Shown: one piece after another, positions 25,115 through 34,269 of the stretch
Numbering within the stretch: the first letter of the stretch is position 1
How the letters are laid out: every line of letters starts with the position of its first letter
Assembly: GCA_902477075.1 (NCBI GenBank)
Contig: CABSFU010000008.1
Location: forward strand, 1-46,543
Reading direction: 5' to 3'
DNA from: UMGS1498 sp900552335
GTDB taxonomy: Bacteria > Bacillota_I > Bacilli_A > RF39 > UBA660
DNA length: 46,543 nt
Translations under genes and position numbers: made by a program
The notes under the pieces: model-generated
Told to the model about the DNA's origin: nothing
Databases searched by the model: none
The model's input: the letters and a program-made list of their open reading frames with translations, nothing else

Positions 25115-25263
25115 GTATTTAATTATTCATCAGATTAGTTTATAATTATATTAAGAAATTGATATAAATATTATATTAATTACTTACTTTAGCGAAAAAA
25201 GTTTGAAATAACTTTCTTACTCGCACCAGATTGATTGATACTCAAAATTTTCGAGATAATATA

Positions 25264-25292
25264 AAAACTACTTTCAAATCGGAAGTAGTTTT
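25264..25292. terminator. Terminator of pepF (bidirectional)
   Basis: AAAACTACTT-n9-AAGTAGTTTT is a perfect 10-bp stem; on the minus strand it is followed by T-rich sequence after the pepF stop, and it can also end island transcripts on the plus strand. Confidence 0.8.
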
Positions 25293-25331
25293 ATTTTACT
25301 AATTTAATAATGCCTTAATTTTTTATTATAT

Positions 25332-27086
25332 TTATTTAACTATTTTCTTTAAAGCCTTAATTTTATCATTTAGAGTTTCTATTGCTTGATCTATATATAT
25401 TCCATTCTCTAAATTAATATCTAAGTAAGACAATGCTTCAGAAACAGAAACACTATTTCCGGCAGATAAAAATCTCTTATATTTTTCCACTATTCCGTCT
25501 TCTTTTTCTAAAATACGATAAGCGATATTATTAGCAATAGCCATACCAATACTATATTGATATAAATAATAAGAATCTTGCATTATAAAATGAGGTATTT
25601 TACTCCAGCCATATTTTAAATTATCATCATAGCTAAATGTCATGCCATTATATTTCTTGCTTAACTCCATATATAGTTCATTTAAGTTGTCTGCTGTTAA
25701 ATTTCCTTCTTTGCCTAATTTATGAATCACAGTGTGTTCAAACTCTGTTAACATTACTTGTCCAAACAATGAATTTCCAATTCCATTAATAATGTTATTC
25801 ATAATATAAATTTTTTCTTGCTCATTATCGCAACATTGAATCATATATTCATTAACAAGTATTTCATTCACTTTAGAAGCAATTTCTGTTAGAAAATAGC
25901 TAAACTCAAAATTTTGAAAGGCATTGTTTGTTTTTGAATAATAAACATGAAGCGCATGTCCAATTTCATGAGCCAATGTTCGAGCTGATGAAACAGATGC
26001 ATTGTAATTAATTAGTACATAAGGAACACCTACATAAGAAATACAGGTAAATGACATGGTTCTTTTATTTTCTTTGGGATAAACATCTACCCAACCTTCT
26101 TGAAACATTTGGTCAATCACTTTTATATAATCTTCTCCTAAAAGAGATAAACTATTTTTGATGATAGATAAAGTTTCTTTTAAAGAATATTCTATTTTCG
26201 GAATATCACAAAGAGAAACATTAGTATCATAAACATGGTATTCTTCTAATCCAGATATTTTCTTTTTAAAATCTACGTAATCATGCATTATGTTCAAATG
26301 GTCGTTAATTTTTTTGATTAATACATCTACAATATCATCTGGTAATTCTAATTCAAACAATTTCTTAGATAATAATGTAGGGTATTTTTCTTTTTGAGCT
26401 AATGTAATATCATTTTTTAACTTTTTCAAATAAATATCAGTGAGTTTTTGATTACAACTTTGATATGCTTTGGTGTAAGTATCAAATACTAGTTTTCGAT
26501 TAGATTGTCTAGAATTGATAATTAAGTCATTATATGTATTACGATTAAGGATTTTATTTTCCCCATCTATATTAACGTTTTCAAAAGAAACATCCGATTG
26601 AAACATATCTTGGTATTCTTGCTTTAATTTACTTTCTATTAAATCATGATTTGCTTGAGCTTCTTCATTTAAGGAAATATGTTGATTTCTTCTCAAGATA
26701 GAAGAAAAATATCTAACATAATCCTTAAACTGATTTTCATTTAAATACTCTAATACCACTTTATTATTTTGAATTATTTTATTTTCGAAAATGGCATTTA
26801 CTTTTTGTATTTCACTATATAAAGATAAAGCATCTTCTAATTTCTTTTTATAATCTTTTAATGTAGAATTTACATCTAAATGTCTTTTTGCATAACAGTA
26901 CAATTTTTCTACTAATTCATCACATTCTAATTTTAGTAAAATAAAATGGAACAAACTGTCACTAGTATTTAAACAATCATCTAACAAATGATTTAAATTA
27001 TCTATTTTATTTTTTAAATTTTCAAAATCTTCATTCCAATCTTTATCACTTGCATAAAGATGTGTAAAATCCCACTCTACTTTCAT
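25332..27086 (-). CDS. pepF: Oligoendopeptidase F (M3 family)
   Basis: A 584-residue zinc metallopeptidase with the motif RTLAHEIGHALHVYYS near residue 375 (HExxH) and the downstream Glu in FLTEIASKVNEIL. The PepF pattern is clear across the length (VEWDFTHLYASDKDWNEDF at the start; YYLYQYSIGMAIANNIA near the C-terminus). It cleaves cytoplasmic oligopeptides of about 7-17 residues. Length is close to the normal ~600. It is a single-gene unit next to the island. Confidence 0.94.
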   Translation of the reverse strand: MKVEWDFTHLYASDKDWNEDFENLKNKIDNLNHLLDDCLNTSDSLFHFILLKLECDELVEKLYCYAKRHLDVNSTLKDYKKKLEDALSLYSEIQKVNAIFENKIIQNNKVVLEYLNENQFKDYVRYFSSILRRNQHISLNEEAQANHDLIESKLKQEYQDMFQSDVSFENVNIDGENKILNRNTYNDLIINSRQSNRKLVFDTYTKAYQSCNQKLTDIYLKKLKNDITLAQKEKYPTLLSKKLFELELPDDIVDVLIKKINDHLNIMHDYVDFKKKISGLEEYHVYDTNVSLCDIPKIEYSLKETLSIIKNSLSLLGEDYIKVIDQMFQEGWVDVYPKENKRTMSFTCISYVGVPYVLINYNASVSSARTLAHEIGHALHVYYSKTNNAFQNFEFSYFLTEIASKVNEILVNEYMIQCCDNEQEKIYIMNNIINGIGNSLFGQVMLTEFEHTVIHKLGKEGNLTADNLNELYMELSKKYNGMTFSYDDNLKYGWSKIPHFIMQDSYYLYQYSIGMAIANNIAYRILEKEDGIVEKYKRFLSAGNSVSVSEALSYLDINLENGIYIDQAIETLNDKIKALKKIVK

Positions 27087-27152
27087 TTTAAACCTTCTTT
27101 CACTTTTTTCTTATTACTATTATATCATATTCCCAAAAATCAAGACACAAAA

Positions 27153-27170
27153 AAACCGATAAATCGGTTT
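27153..27170 (-). terminator. Terminator after tRNA-Ile
   Basis: Minus strand: AAACCGAT-TT-ATCGGTTT followed by T-rich sequence. Confidence 0.85.
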
Positions 27171-27180
27171 AATATACAAA

Positions 27181-27257
<77 letters not shown>

Positions 27258-27277
27258 ATTTGCTAAATGACTATTAA

Positions 27278-27306
27278 AGTATATCGTATTTTAATAAATA
27301 TTTCAA
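27278..27306 (-). promoter_or_regulatory. Promoter of tRNA-Ile
   Basis: Minus strand: TTGAAA (27301-27306), 17-base spacer, TATACT (27278-27283). Confidence 0.8.
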
Positions 27307-27395
27307 GTACTTTTTTTACAATTTTAGCTATTTTTTGTAATTCTACTCTATTATATAAAATTTAATGAAAAAAATGCATAAAAAAAGGATATAAA

Positions 27396-28388
27396 TTATA
27401 TCCATACAGCAAATAATACACCTGCCATTGCGCAAAGAATTCCAAAAAACCAAAATAGTTTTACAATATCTCTTTCATCCCATCCCAATTTTTCAAAATG
27501 ATGATGAAGTGGTGTCATTAAAAATATTTTTTTACCATTATACATAACAGATAAAGTCTGAATAATGCATACCAATGTTTCTACAATAAACACTAACATA
27601 ATAATAATAAAAGTAATTTCATGGTTGGTTAGAATGGCAATACTTGCTAGGCTACCACCAAGCGCTAAAGAACCAGTATCACCCATAAAAATTTTAGCAG
27701 GATAAGTATTGTAAAATAAAAATCCCATTAAACTACCTACCATGATAAAACAAAAAACCGCTATGTCTCCAGAACCTGCAATCCAAGTAGAATTCCATGC
27801 AATTAAACCAAAAGCAAGAAAAGCAATTAAAGATAATCCACCTGCTAATCCATCTAATCCATCCGTAATATTCACAGCATTTGAACTAGCTATTAAAACA
27901 AATAAAATAAATGCTCCATAAAGCCAGCCCATATGGATTTCAATGCCAAGAGTAGAAATATACATAGAAGGTTCATGTCCTGTTTTCATAAACAAATAAA
28001 AGAAAATAATAGCTATAATTAATTGACCAAACAACTTTTGAATTTCTGTTAATCCATTATTATTTTTTCGTTTAATAATTAAAAAATCATCAATAAAGCC
28101 AATCGAAGCATATCCTATAAAAACAAACAAAATAATAAATAAATTAGTGGTATACTCTATTTTATTAGTTATAAACAATAAGAATATTGTAATTAAAGTA
28201 GATAAAATAAAGATAAGTCCTCCCATTGTTGGAATGCCATCTTTTTCTTTATGTTTATTTTTTAAAAAGACACTAACCGTTTGACCTATTTTCTTTTTTC
28301 TTAAGAATGGAACCAATAAGAATCCAATCAAAATACTCAATATAAATCCTATCATCATAGCCAAAATGGATTTTGCTAAAATTAACAT
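27396..28388 (-). CDS. mraY: Phospho-MurNAc-pentapeptide transferase
   Basis: A 330-residue protein with ten membrane spans and MraY motifs: GFIDDFLI, NITDGLDGLAGG, FMGDTGSLALGG and TPLHHHFEKLGWDE, containing the catalytic Asp residues and the HHH motif. It makes lipid I from UDP-MurNAc-pentapeptide and undecaprenyl phosphate. It overlaps murE by 7 bases, a compact version of the dcw cluster; murD and others are not nearby. Confidence 0.96.
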   Translation of the reverse strand: MLILAKSILAMMIGFILSILIGFLLVPFLRKKKIGQTVSVFLKNKHKEKDGIPTMGGLIFILSTLITIFLLFITNKIEYTTNLFIILFVFIGYASIGFIDDFLIIKRKNNNGLTEIQKLFGQLIIAIIFFYLFMKTGHEPSMYISTLGIEIHMGWLYGAFILFVLIASSNAVNITDGLDGLAGGLSLIAFLAFGLIAWNSTWIAGSGDIAVFCFIMVGSLMGFLFYNTYPAKIFMGDTGSLALGGSLASIAILTNHEITFIIIMLVFIVETLVCIIQTLSVMYNGKKIFLMTPLHHHFEKLGWDERDIVKLFWFFGILCAMAGVLFAVWI

Positions 28389-29758
28389 ATTTCATCTCCC
28401 TCTTTAGAATGTTTTTCTAAATACTCCAATACTACTTTTTTATCATTAAATGGTATTTTTTCTTTTCCAATTACCATAAATTCTTCATGACCTTTTCCCA
28501 AAATTAACAACACATCATTTTTCGTTAATCGTTCTATTCCCTTTTCAATTGCCTTTTTTCTATCTAGACAAACTTCATAATTTTGATATTGAATACCTTT
28601 TGTCATATCAGCAACAATTTGATTAGGATCTTCAAAATGTGGATCATCATTTGTAATGATAAAATATTTAGCATAAGAACCAACAATATTTGTCATAATT
28701 GGTCTTTTTGTTCTATCTCGTTCTCCTGTACATCCAAATACTATATAGATATCTCCTTGTACAAATTCTTTAACAGTCGAAATAAAGTTTTCCAAGGCAT
28801 CAGGTGTATGAGCATAATCGATAATAATGCTATTATTTTTGTATTCAATTTTATCCATACGACCTGCTGGTGCATCTAATTTTTTTACTACATCAGCAAT
28901 TTCATTATCTTTAAAATGGAATTGTTTTAATAAAGCAACTGCTACTGTAATATTATAAATATTATATCTACCTATTAATTTTGTTTTCATAGGTAATTGA
29001 TTGACAAAAAAAGTAGATCCTTGATGACTCATTTTTATATCATGAATTTGATAATCGCTTTTTTCAAAACCATAAGTAAAATTTTTATTTTCTTTTAATA
29101 AAAAATAATCTTTATAAGAATCATCCGCATTTACAATAGCAACGCCATTCTTTTTTAACGAATGAAATAATATTTGTTTTGCTAGAGCATAATTTTCCAT
29201 TGTTTTATGATAATCTAAATGATCTTGTGTTAAATTAGTAAAGATTGCATAATCAAAGTGAATTGTTTTTAATCTACCATTATATAGGGCATGACTACTA
29301 GTTTCCATAATGACAGTTTTATAACCAGCATCATAGGCTCTCATAAGTAAATCATATGTATCACAAATATCAACACTAGTATTTGGTAAATTCATTATTT
29401 TTTTATCCATGAAAAAACCAATTGTTCCTATATATGCTGTTTTAACGCCTAACATATTTAAAGCCTGATAAATTAAATAAGCCGATGTTGTTTTCCCATT
29501 TGTGCCAGTTATACCAATAAGAGTCATATCGTCTAAATAATGATTGTAGTTTTCTTTTAAATAGTTTTCCAAATAACTTCTAGTATTCTTTACTATCTGT
29601 GTTGGAATAGAATAATTTCCATGTTCTGCAATAATTTTAGAAGCACCATTTTCAATTGCTTTTTCAATGTATGCATGTCCATCATTTACTTCACATTGTA
29701 GGGCAATAAAGGTATCGCCTTTTTTTATTTTACGAGAATCACTTTGTATGTTTAACAT
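28382..29758 (-). CDS. murE: UDP-MurNAc-tripeptide synthetase MurE
   Basis: The Mur ligase has GITGTNGKTTSAYL (ATP loop), FTNLTQDHLDYH (carbamylated-Lys region context) and the C-terminal domain with VFGCTGERDRTKRPIM. The substrate-specifying site, DNPR in diaminopimelate enzymes, reads NDDPHFEDP, lacking the Arg that binds the second carboxylate, so Lys or another amino acid may be added at position 3. That is an inference. ATG at 29758 (AGGATG before it) is preferred to a TTG at 29776. Confidence 0.94.
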   Translation of the reverse strand: MLNIQSDSRKIKKGDTFIALQCEVNDGHAYIEKAIENGASKIIAEHGNYSIPTQIVKNTRSYLENYLKENYNHYLDDMTLIGITGTNGKTTSAYLIYQALNMLGVKTAYIGTIGFFMDKKIMNLPNTSVDICDTYDLLMRAYDAGYKTVIMETSSHALYNGRLKTIHFDYAIFTNLTQDHLDYHKTMENYALAKQILFHSLKKNGVAIVNADDSYKDYFLLKENKNFTYGFEKSDYQIHDIKMSHQGSTFFVNQLPMKTKLIGRYNIYNITVAVALLKQFHFKDNEIADVVKKLDAPAGRMDKIEYKNNSIIIDYAHTPDALENFISTVKEFVQGDIYIVFGCTGERDRTKRPIMTNIVGSYAKYFIITNDDPHFEDPNQIVADMTKGIQYQNYEVCLDRKKAIEKGIERLTKNDVLLILGKGHEEFMVIGKEKIPFNDKKVVLEYLEKHSKEGDEIC

Positions 29759-29969
29759 TTTTACACATCCTAACAATTACAATCATTATAAACTAATTTC
29801 ATTGATTAATCAATAAAATCAATCTATTTTCCACAAACAACGTTGGAATCTATTTTTTATCTTTCAGCCAATTAGTATTTATATTCCATTAAAAATTCAC
29901 TAAATGCAAACTATAATTTTGCATAATTTTACATTGACACATGAGATAATACACTAGAGGTGGAAAAAT

Positions 29970-30221
29970 ATGGAAATTGGGACAGTTACTTATCTTCCAA
30001 AAGAAGAATTACAAAATATAGTGGGAAAAAATATTCGTAGAATTGCGTACGAAAAGCATTTAAATTTGATGAAACTAGCTGAAACTGTTGATATGTCATA
30101 TGAATATTTAAGAGCAATTGTGTCACCAAATGGAAAAAAGCAATTATCCTTTTATTCCATTTATAAATTTTCAGTTGCACTTGGTACCACAATTGATGAA
30201 TTAACAAAAATAAACCCCTAA
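29970..30221 (+). CDS. Small XRE-like helix-turn-helix protein (83 residues)
   Basis: The protein contains a Cro/C1-type HTH: GKNIRRIAYEKHLNLMKLAETVDMSYEYLRAI with a recognition-helix region near 44-55 and FYSIYKFSVALGTTIDEL at the end. GAGGTGG precedes the ATG. It is transcribed alone and closed by a terminator shared with the convergent spore-protein gene. Targets unknown. Confidence 0.85.
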   Translation: MEIGTVTYLPKEELQNIVGKNIRRIAYEKHLNLMKLAETVDMSYEYLRAIVSPNGKKQLSFYSIYKFSVALGTTIDELTKINP

Positions 30222-30236
30222 AGGTTTATTTTTTAT
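30209..30236. terminator. Bidirectional terminator, HTH gene / spore protein
   Basis: AATAAACC-n6-GGTTTATT followed by TTTTATTT on the plus strand; it overlaps the ends of both convergent genes. Confidence 0.85.
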
Positions 30237-30418
30237 TTAGATAAAGATTGTTGACCTAGTTCAACTAACCTACGAGTCATTTCGCCACCAACTGTGCCAT
30301 TTAATCTACTAGATGTATCAGCTCCTAATGTAATACCAAATTCTCGAGCAATTTCATATTTCATATTTTCAAGCACTTGTTTAGAACCTGGAACAACTAA
30401 TTTATTATTACTTTTCAT
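30233..30418 (-). CDS. Alpha/beta-type small acid-soluble spore protein (copy 1)
   Basis: This 61-residue protein carries both family signatures: MKYEIAREFGI (GPR cleavage region) and RLNGTVGGEMTRRLVELGQ. These proteins coat and protect spore DNA. ATG at 30418 follows AAGGTGG at a good distance; an upstream GTG is less likely. A CATCCTA sequence just upstream resembles a sigma-G -10 (CATnnTA), consistent with forespore expression, but the -35 is weak. Confidence 0.93.
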   Translation of the reverse strand: MKSNNKLVVPGSKQVLENMKYEIAREFGITLGADTSSRLNGTVGGEMTRRLVELGQQSLSK

Positions 30419-30484
30419 ATATCTCACCACCTTATTTATAGGATGGTAAAATGGATAATATTTATAATATGTAATTATTGGTAA

Positions 30485-31096
30485 TCAAATAAATATAGAA
30501 ATTAAAGCAAATAAATTAAATAGAAAACATATATAAATAATATATTCTTTTTTTACTCCATTATATTTAATTAAACTAAATATTTCTAATACTATCAATA
30601 TTATTTCACACAATATAAATGGTAACTTATGGATTGTTTCACCTATAAAACATTGCATTGTAGGAATGATTAGCATTATATTAACAATTAAGCAAATAAT
30701 ACTAATTAAACTATATTTACTAACTTTTTTTATTTCTATTTTATGATATATAAATAAACATATATATAATAGTACTAAATAAAATGTATTTTGAGTAAAA
30801 TATAATAAATTAGTATATATATAATTAGAATCTGTGTAATACATACTTTTATCTAATAATGCTCTAATTAGTAAAAAATTAACGACAAATTCAACTATTA
30901 TGAATAATATATTTAATTTATTAGATAATTTTATTTTATCTTTTAAATCACTTAAATTTAAAGTTAATATTCCTAAAAAAGATATTATATATATCAATAA
31001 TCCTGTATTGATACTATAGTTAATTATTAATGCTGCTAATAAAATTATATTTATCAATATTAAAATGTTTTTAAGTGTATTTAATAACCTATTCAT
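30485..31096 (-). CDS. Polytopic membrane protein, unknown
   Basis: About six or seven hydrophobic segments in 203 residues, very rich in Ile and Leu, with no recognised motif. It starts at ATG 31096 (GGTGA upstream), overlapping the last codons of the HTH-membrane gene by 8 bases, so the two are translationally coupled. Such pairs often sense the envelope, but no function can be assigned. Confidence 0.65.
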   Translation of the reverse strand: MNRLLNTLKNILILINIILLAALIINYSINTGLLIYIISFLGILTLNLSDLKDKIKLSNKLNILFIIVEFVVNFLLIRALLDKSMYYTDSNYIYTNLLYFTQNTFYLVLLYICLFIYHKIEIKKVSKYSLISIICLIVNIMLIIPTMQCFIGETIHKLPFILCEIILIVLEIFSLIKYNGVKKEYIIYICFLFNLFALISIFI

Positions 31097-31985
31097 AGTA
31101 TTCACCAACTTCAATTATTTTATTTGTTAAATATAAAAATTCTTTTACACGATATTTAAATTCGATAATTCTTGGAGTTACCTTGTTAGTATAAAAAATA
31201 TCATTTGAATTTAAAAACTGATATTTGTAAGATAACAATGGTTCATTATACATAAAATTTAAATTAAATGTTTTAGAAACTAATAATATTGATAATAATT
31301 CTTCATATTGTTTTTGTTTAGAATCATATTTTTCTAAGATTTTATAGCTTGATAAAATTTCTAAAAATCCAGGTATTTCATTATCTAATTGATTTAAATC
31401 TTTCAACTTAAATTTTTTTATTCCATTATATTTTAAAATATTATTATTAATTACCTTATTATAATAAGAGTTTAATAATTCGTTTAATTTTTTATAATCA
31501 TTGTTATCAAAAATAGTATTGTTTTTTTTAATTTTATTTATATTAGTTTCTATTTCATTTATATCTTCTAATATCTCATTATTAGAAAAATCATATTCAT
31601 ATTCTTTATTCAAATATATCATATGATTAATATTTATAATAATTATAAAACTAGTTATTCCAATAATGATAATAGTTAATAAATCAAGTATTTTTTTGTT
31701 TAATGATTTTTTTGAATAATGAATCGTATTTTTTAAATAATCATCTGCTTCTACTACTGGTATTACTTCTCCTTCTATATTTCTTCCTTTTAATAATTCT
31801 AGAATTGATATACCTAATATATTAGATAAAATTTCCAATATTGATATATCAGGGCAACCTAATCCTCTTTCCCATTTTGATACAGCTTTATCTGTAACAT
31901 TTAACTTATTAGCTAAATCTTTTTGAGTCATATTTAATTCTTTTCTTTTTTTACTAATAAATAGTCCAATTTCTTTATAATTCAC
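31089..31985 (-). CDS. XRE-family HTH protein with a membrane segment
   Basis: An N-terminal Cro/C1 HTH (LFISKKRKELNMTQKDLANKL then VTDKAVSKWERGLGCPDIS) of a type common in Firmicutes is followed by one membrane span (LLTIIIIGITSFIIIININHM, about 100-120) and an extracytoplasmic helical part. The layout is that of a one-component membrane-tethered regulator. It is coupled to the downstream membrane protein. Confidence 0.85.
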   Translation of the reverse strand: MNYKEIGLFISKKRKELNMTQKDLANKLNVTDKAVSKWERGLGCPDISILEILSNILGISILELLKGRNIEGEVIPVVEADDYLKNTIHYSKKSLNKKILDLLTIIIIGITSFIIIININHMIYLNKEYEYDFSNNEILEDINEIETNINKIKKNNTIFDNNDYKKLNELLNSYYNKVINNNILKYNGIKKFKLKDLNQLDNEIPGFLEILSSYKILEKYDSKQKQYEELLSILLVSKTFNLNFMYNEPLLSYKYQFLNSNDIFYTNKVTPRIIEFKYRVKEFLYLTNKIIEVGEYYE

Positions 31986-32114
31986 TTTATCACCTATCCT
32001 AAGATGATTATATAAATAAAGTAAAATTTTTTCAACCGACGCATAGTTTACTTGTATTCCATTTACTTAAATGTTACTGATTTTTTAATGGATGTTCTTT
32101 AATAAAAATTAAAT

Positions 32115-32141
32115 AAAAAAAGACAGGAATACACACTGTCC
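32115..32141 (-). terminator. Terminator of spore-protein copy 2
   Basis: Minus strand: GACAG-TGTGTATTC-CTGTC then T7. Confidence 0.8.
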
Positions 32142-32151
32142 ATTTTCATTA

Positions 32152-32364
32152 TTATTTAGATTGGTAATTTGAACCACCTAAGTGTTGTTCACCCATTTGA
32201 ACTAATCTACGAGTAATTTCTCCACCAACTGATCCGTTAGCTCTACTTGTAGCATCTGGTCCTAAATTAACACCTAATTCACTAGCGATTTCATATTTCA
32301 TTTTATCGATAGCTTGTTTAGCTCCTGGAACTACCATTTTATTAAGGTTTGATCTTGAATTCAT
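32152..32364 (-). CDS. Alpha/beta-type small acid-soluble spore protein (copy 2)
   Basis: This 70-residue protein has the paired signatures KYEIASELGVNLGPDATSR and GSVGGEITRRLVQMGEQ. It resembles copy 1 at 30233. Start ATG at 32364 follows AGGAGGTG. A possible sigma-G-like -35/-10 (GTATT, CAAATTA) lies upstream, weakly supported. Two copies in 2 kb indicate a spore-forming host. Confidence 0.95.
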   Translation of the reverse strand: MNSRSNLNKMVVPGAKQAIDKMKYEIASELGVNLGPDATSRANGSVGGEITRRLVQMGEQHLGGSNYQSK

Positions 32365-32440
32365 GTATTTCACCTCCTGTACACTAATAATTTGTGCACA
32401 GTTGTTTTTTTAATACATTTTTTTAATTGGTAAATTTATC

Positions 32441-33610
32441 CTATAATAAGTCAGTATGTTTTTCTTCATTTAAAGAGGAAATAATCTCTACTTTTTCAAT
32501 TGCTCTATCAATTAATTCTTCAATATTTAATTTTTTTTCTAATGATAGCACTTTTTCTAAATTAGGATGAATAACTGGATGTTTTGGTAAGAAAATAGTA
32601 CAACAATCTTCATATGGCAAAATACTCGTTTCATATGTTTCTATTTTTTTTGCTATTTCAATAATTTCTAATTTGTCTAAACATGCCACCGGACGAATAA
32701 CTGGCATACAAGTAACTGCATTAATAACTGACATACTAGTCAAGGTTTGACTTGCTACTTGCCCAACAGATTCACCATTTACAATAATCTTAGCTTGATA
32801 TTTATGCGCCAAGCGTTCTGCTATACGATACATAAATCTTCTCATAATGGTAATAATATAACTATCATCTACGTTTTTATAAATTTCTTCTTGAATTTCT
32901 GTAAATGGTAAAACAAATACGCGAATATTACCAGAATATTCGTTGATAATGCTAGCTAATTTTATTACTTTATTTTTGGCTTCTACACTAGTATGAGGTG
33001 GAGATTCAAAATATAGGCAATCTAAATCAATACCACGTTTTAAAGCTAAATAGCCAGCCACTGGTGAATCAATACCACCACTTAACATGAGTAATCCTTT
33101 TCCCTGAATACCAACTGGATATCCACCTAGTCCTGGCATTTCATTAAAATAAAGAAAAGTTCCTTCTACTCTAATTTCAATATGAACCATAATATCTGGA
33201 TTATGTACATCTACTTTTAAAGATGTATTTTTTAAAATGAATCCACCAATTTTATTATTAAAATCCATACTAGGTATTGGAAAGGTTTTATCTGCTCTTT
33301 TTGTATTTACCTTGAATGTCTTTCCTTCACTAGGTAATAAAGATAAAATAGATGTTTCTATTTCCTCTATATTAGTATTTACTTGATAACATTCTACAAT
33401 ACTATGAATTCCAAATATTTTTTTTAATTTTTTTTCTACTAATTCAATAGAGTCACTTTCAATATACATTCTAACTCTATCTTTTTTTATTTTGTAATCT
33501 AAATTAGACAAAATTTTTTTAATATTGTTTTCTAACATTGTGATAAATATTTTTCTATTTGCTTTTTTGGTAGTTAATTCTCCATATTTAATCATAATTA
33601 GTTTTTTCAT
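32441..33610 (-). CDS. thiI: tRNA 4-thiouridine synthetase ThiI
   Basis: A THUMP domain (about 60-165) precedes a PP-loop ATP pyrophosphatase: LMLSGGIDSPVAGYLALKRG near residue 180, and GESVGQVASQT further on. The C-terminal rhodanese domain of proteobacterial ThiI is absent, as usual in Firmicutes. It makes s4U8 in tRNA and can supply sulfur for thiamine. The usual partner iscS is not adjacent. Start at 33610 with GGTGATG before it. Confidence 0.93.
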   Translation of the reverse strand: MKKLIMIKYGELTTKKANRKIFITMLENNIKKILSNLDYKIKKDRVRMYIESDSIELVEKKLKKIFGIHSIVECYQVNTNIEEIETSILSLLPSEGKTFKVNTKRADKTFPIPSMDFNNKIGGFILKNTSLKVDVHNPDIMVHIEIRVEGTFLYFNEMPGLGGYPVGIQGKGLLMLSGGIDSPVAGYLALKRGIDLDCLYFESPPHTSVEAKNKVIKLASIINEYSGNIRVFVLPFTEIQEEIYKNVDDSYIITIMRRFMYRIAERLAHKYQAKIIVNGESVGQVASQTLTSMSVINAVTCMPVIRPVACLDKLEIIEIAKKIETYETSILPYEDCCTIFLPKHPVIHPNLEKVLSLEKKLNIEELIDRAIEKVEIISSLNEEKHTDLL

Positions 33611-33840
33611 TTTCATCACCAGAAATATTGTAACAAATTGTCTTTATTTTTACAAGAATTTGGAATTGTTAACCTATTGTTTGTTGTTATATTTAGATAA
33701 ATATCCTAATTTTGTTAACAATATTTCTATTATTTCATTTTGATAGATATTGGTTATATAGCAAAAATTTCTTACTCTTGCATAATCTTCATAATGGGTA
33801 TTCGCTTCTATTCTATTTTTTTATATATAAAAATTTTCTC
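33611..33840. other. Intergenic stretch with possible gene remnant
   Basis: This 230-base gap is AT-rich. On the minus strand a frame of about 40 codons without a start, ending at about 33682 (EDYARVRNFCYITNIYQNE...), looks protein-like and could be a remnant; I cannot identify it. No promoter or hairpin of note was seen. Confidence 0.3.
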
Positions 33841-34260
33841 TTAAATAAGAGAAAATAAATAAGCTAACAATGTTCCATAGACAAGGCCCACTAAAACTTC
33901 CATTGGTTTATGTCCAATTTCTTGTTTTAAAAGATTTGTTTTTACTTTGTTAATTTTATTTAATTGATTAATTGCTTCCGCATGTTTTCCACTTTCATAA
34001 CGAAGTCCCATGGCATCATAAGCTACAATTCCAGTAAAAACAAAGCAGATAGCAAATAAAGGACTAGAAAAACCTAGTTTAAATCCAATTAGCATAGTCA
34101 AAGAAGAAGTAAAGGAAGTATGACTACTAGGCATTCCCCCACTTCCATTTGTAAGACGAGCAATGCTAAATTTTTTTGTTTCTATCCATTCAATTAAGCA
34201 TTTTAAAATTTGACAAGTTAATAATGCTATAACAGGACAAATAATATAAATATATTCCAT
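33841..34260 (-). CDS. Divergent PAP2-family membrane protein
   Basis: This 139-residue protein with four hydrophobic segments has the motif SGGMPSSHTSFTSSL, DAMGLRYESGKHAEAIN, and GHKPMEVLVGLVYG. These are the signatures of the DUF212/YuiD group, distant relatives of PAP2 phosphatases, conserved in Firmicutes with unknown substrate. It follows recO after 9 bases, so it is likely the last gene of the cdd-era-yqzL-recO unit. Confidence 0.88.
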   Translation of the reverse strand: MEYIYIICPVIALLTCQILKCLIEWIETKKFSIARLTNGSGGMPSSHTSFTSSLTMLIGFKLGFSSPLFAICFVFTGIVAYDAMGLRYESGKHAEAINQLNKINKVKTNLLKQEIGHKPMEVLVGLVYGTLLAYLFSLI

Positions 34261-34269
34261 AATACCCTC

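Larger units (their letters stand above)
22553..25229 (+). mobile_element. Decayed mobile island at the 3' end of tRNA-Thr
   Basis: The stretch between leuS/tRNA-Thr and pepF holds only plus-strand, very AT-rich accessory genes: a 91-residue protein, a chimeric recombinase/relaxase remnant and a 439-residue unknown. GCACCAG occurs at the tRNA end (22553-22559) and at 25223-25229, which might be attachment-site remnants, though 7 bases can be chance. No intact integrase is present, so the element should be immobile by itself. Limits are approximate. Confidence 0.5.

Noticed and set aside
22553..25229. Intact integrative element with confirmed attachment sites
   Set aside because: Only 7 bases are repeated at the two ends and no complete integrase is present.
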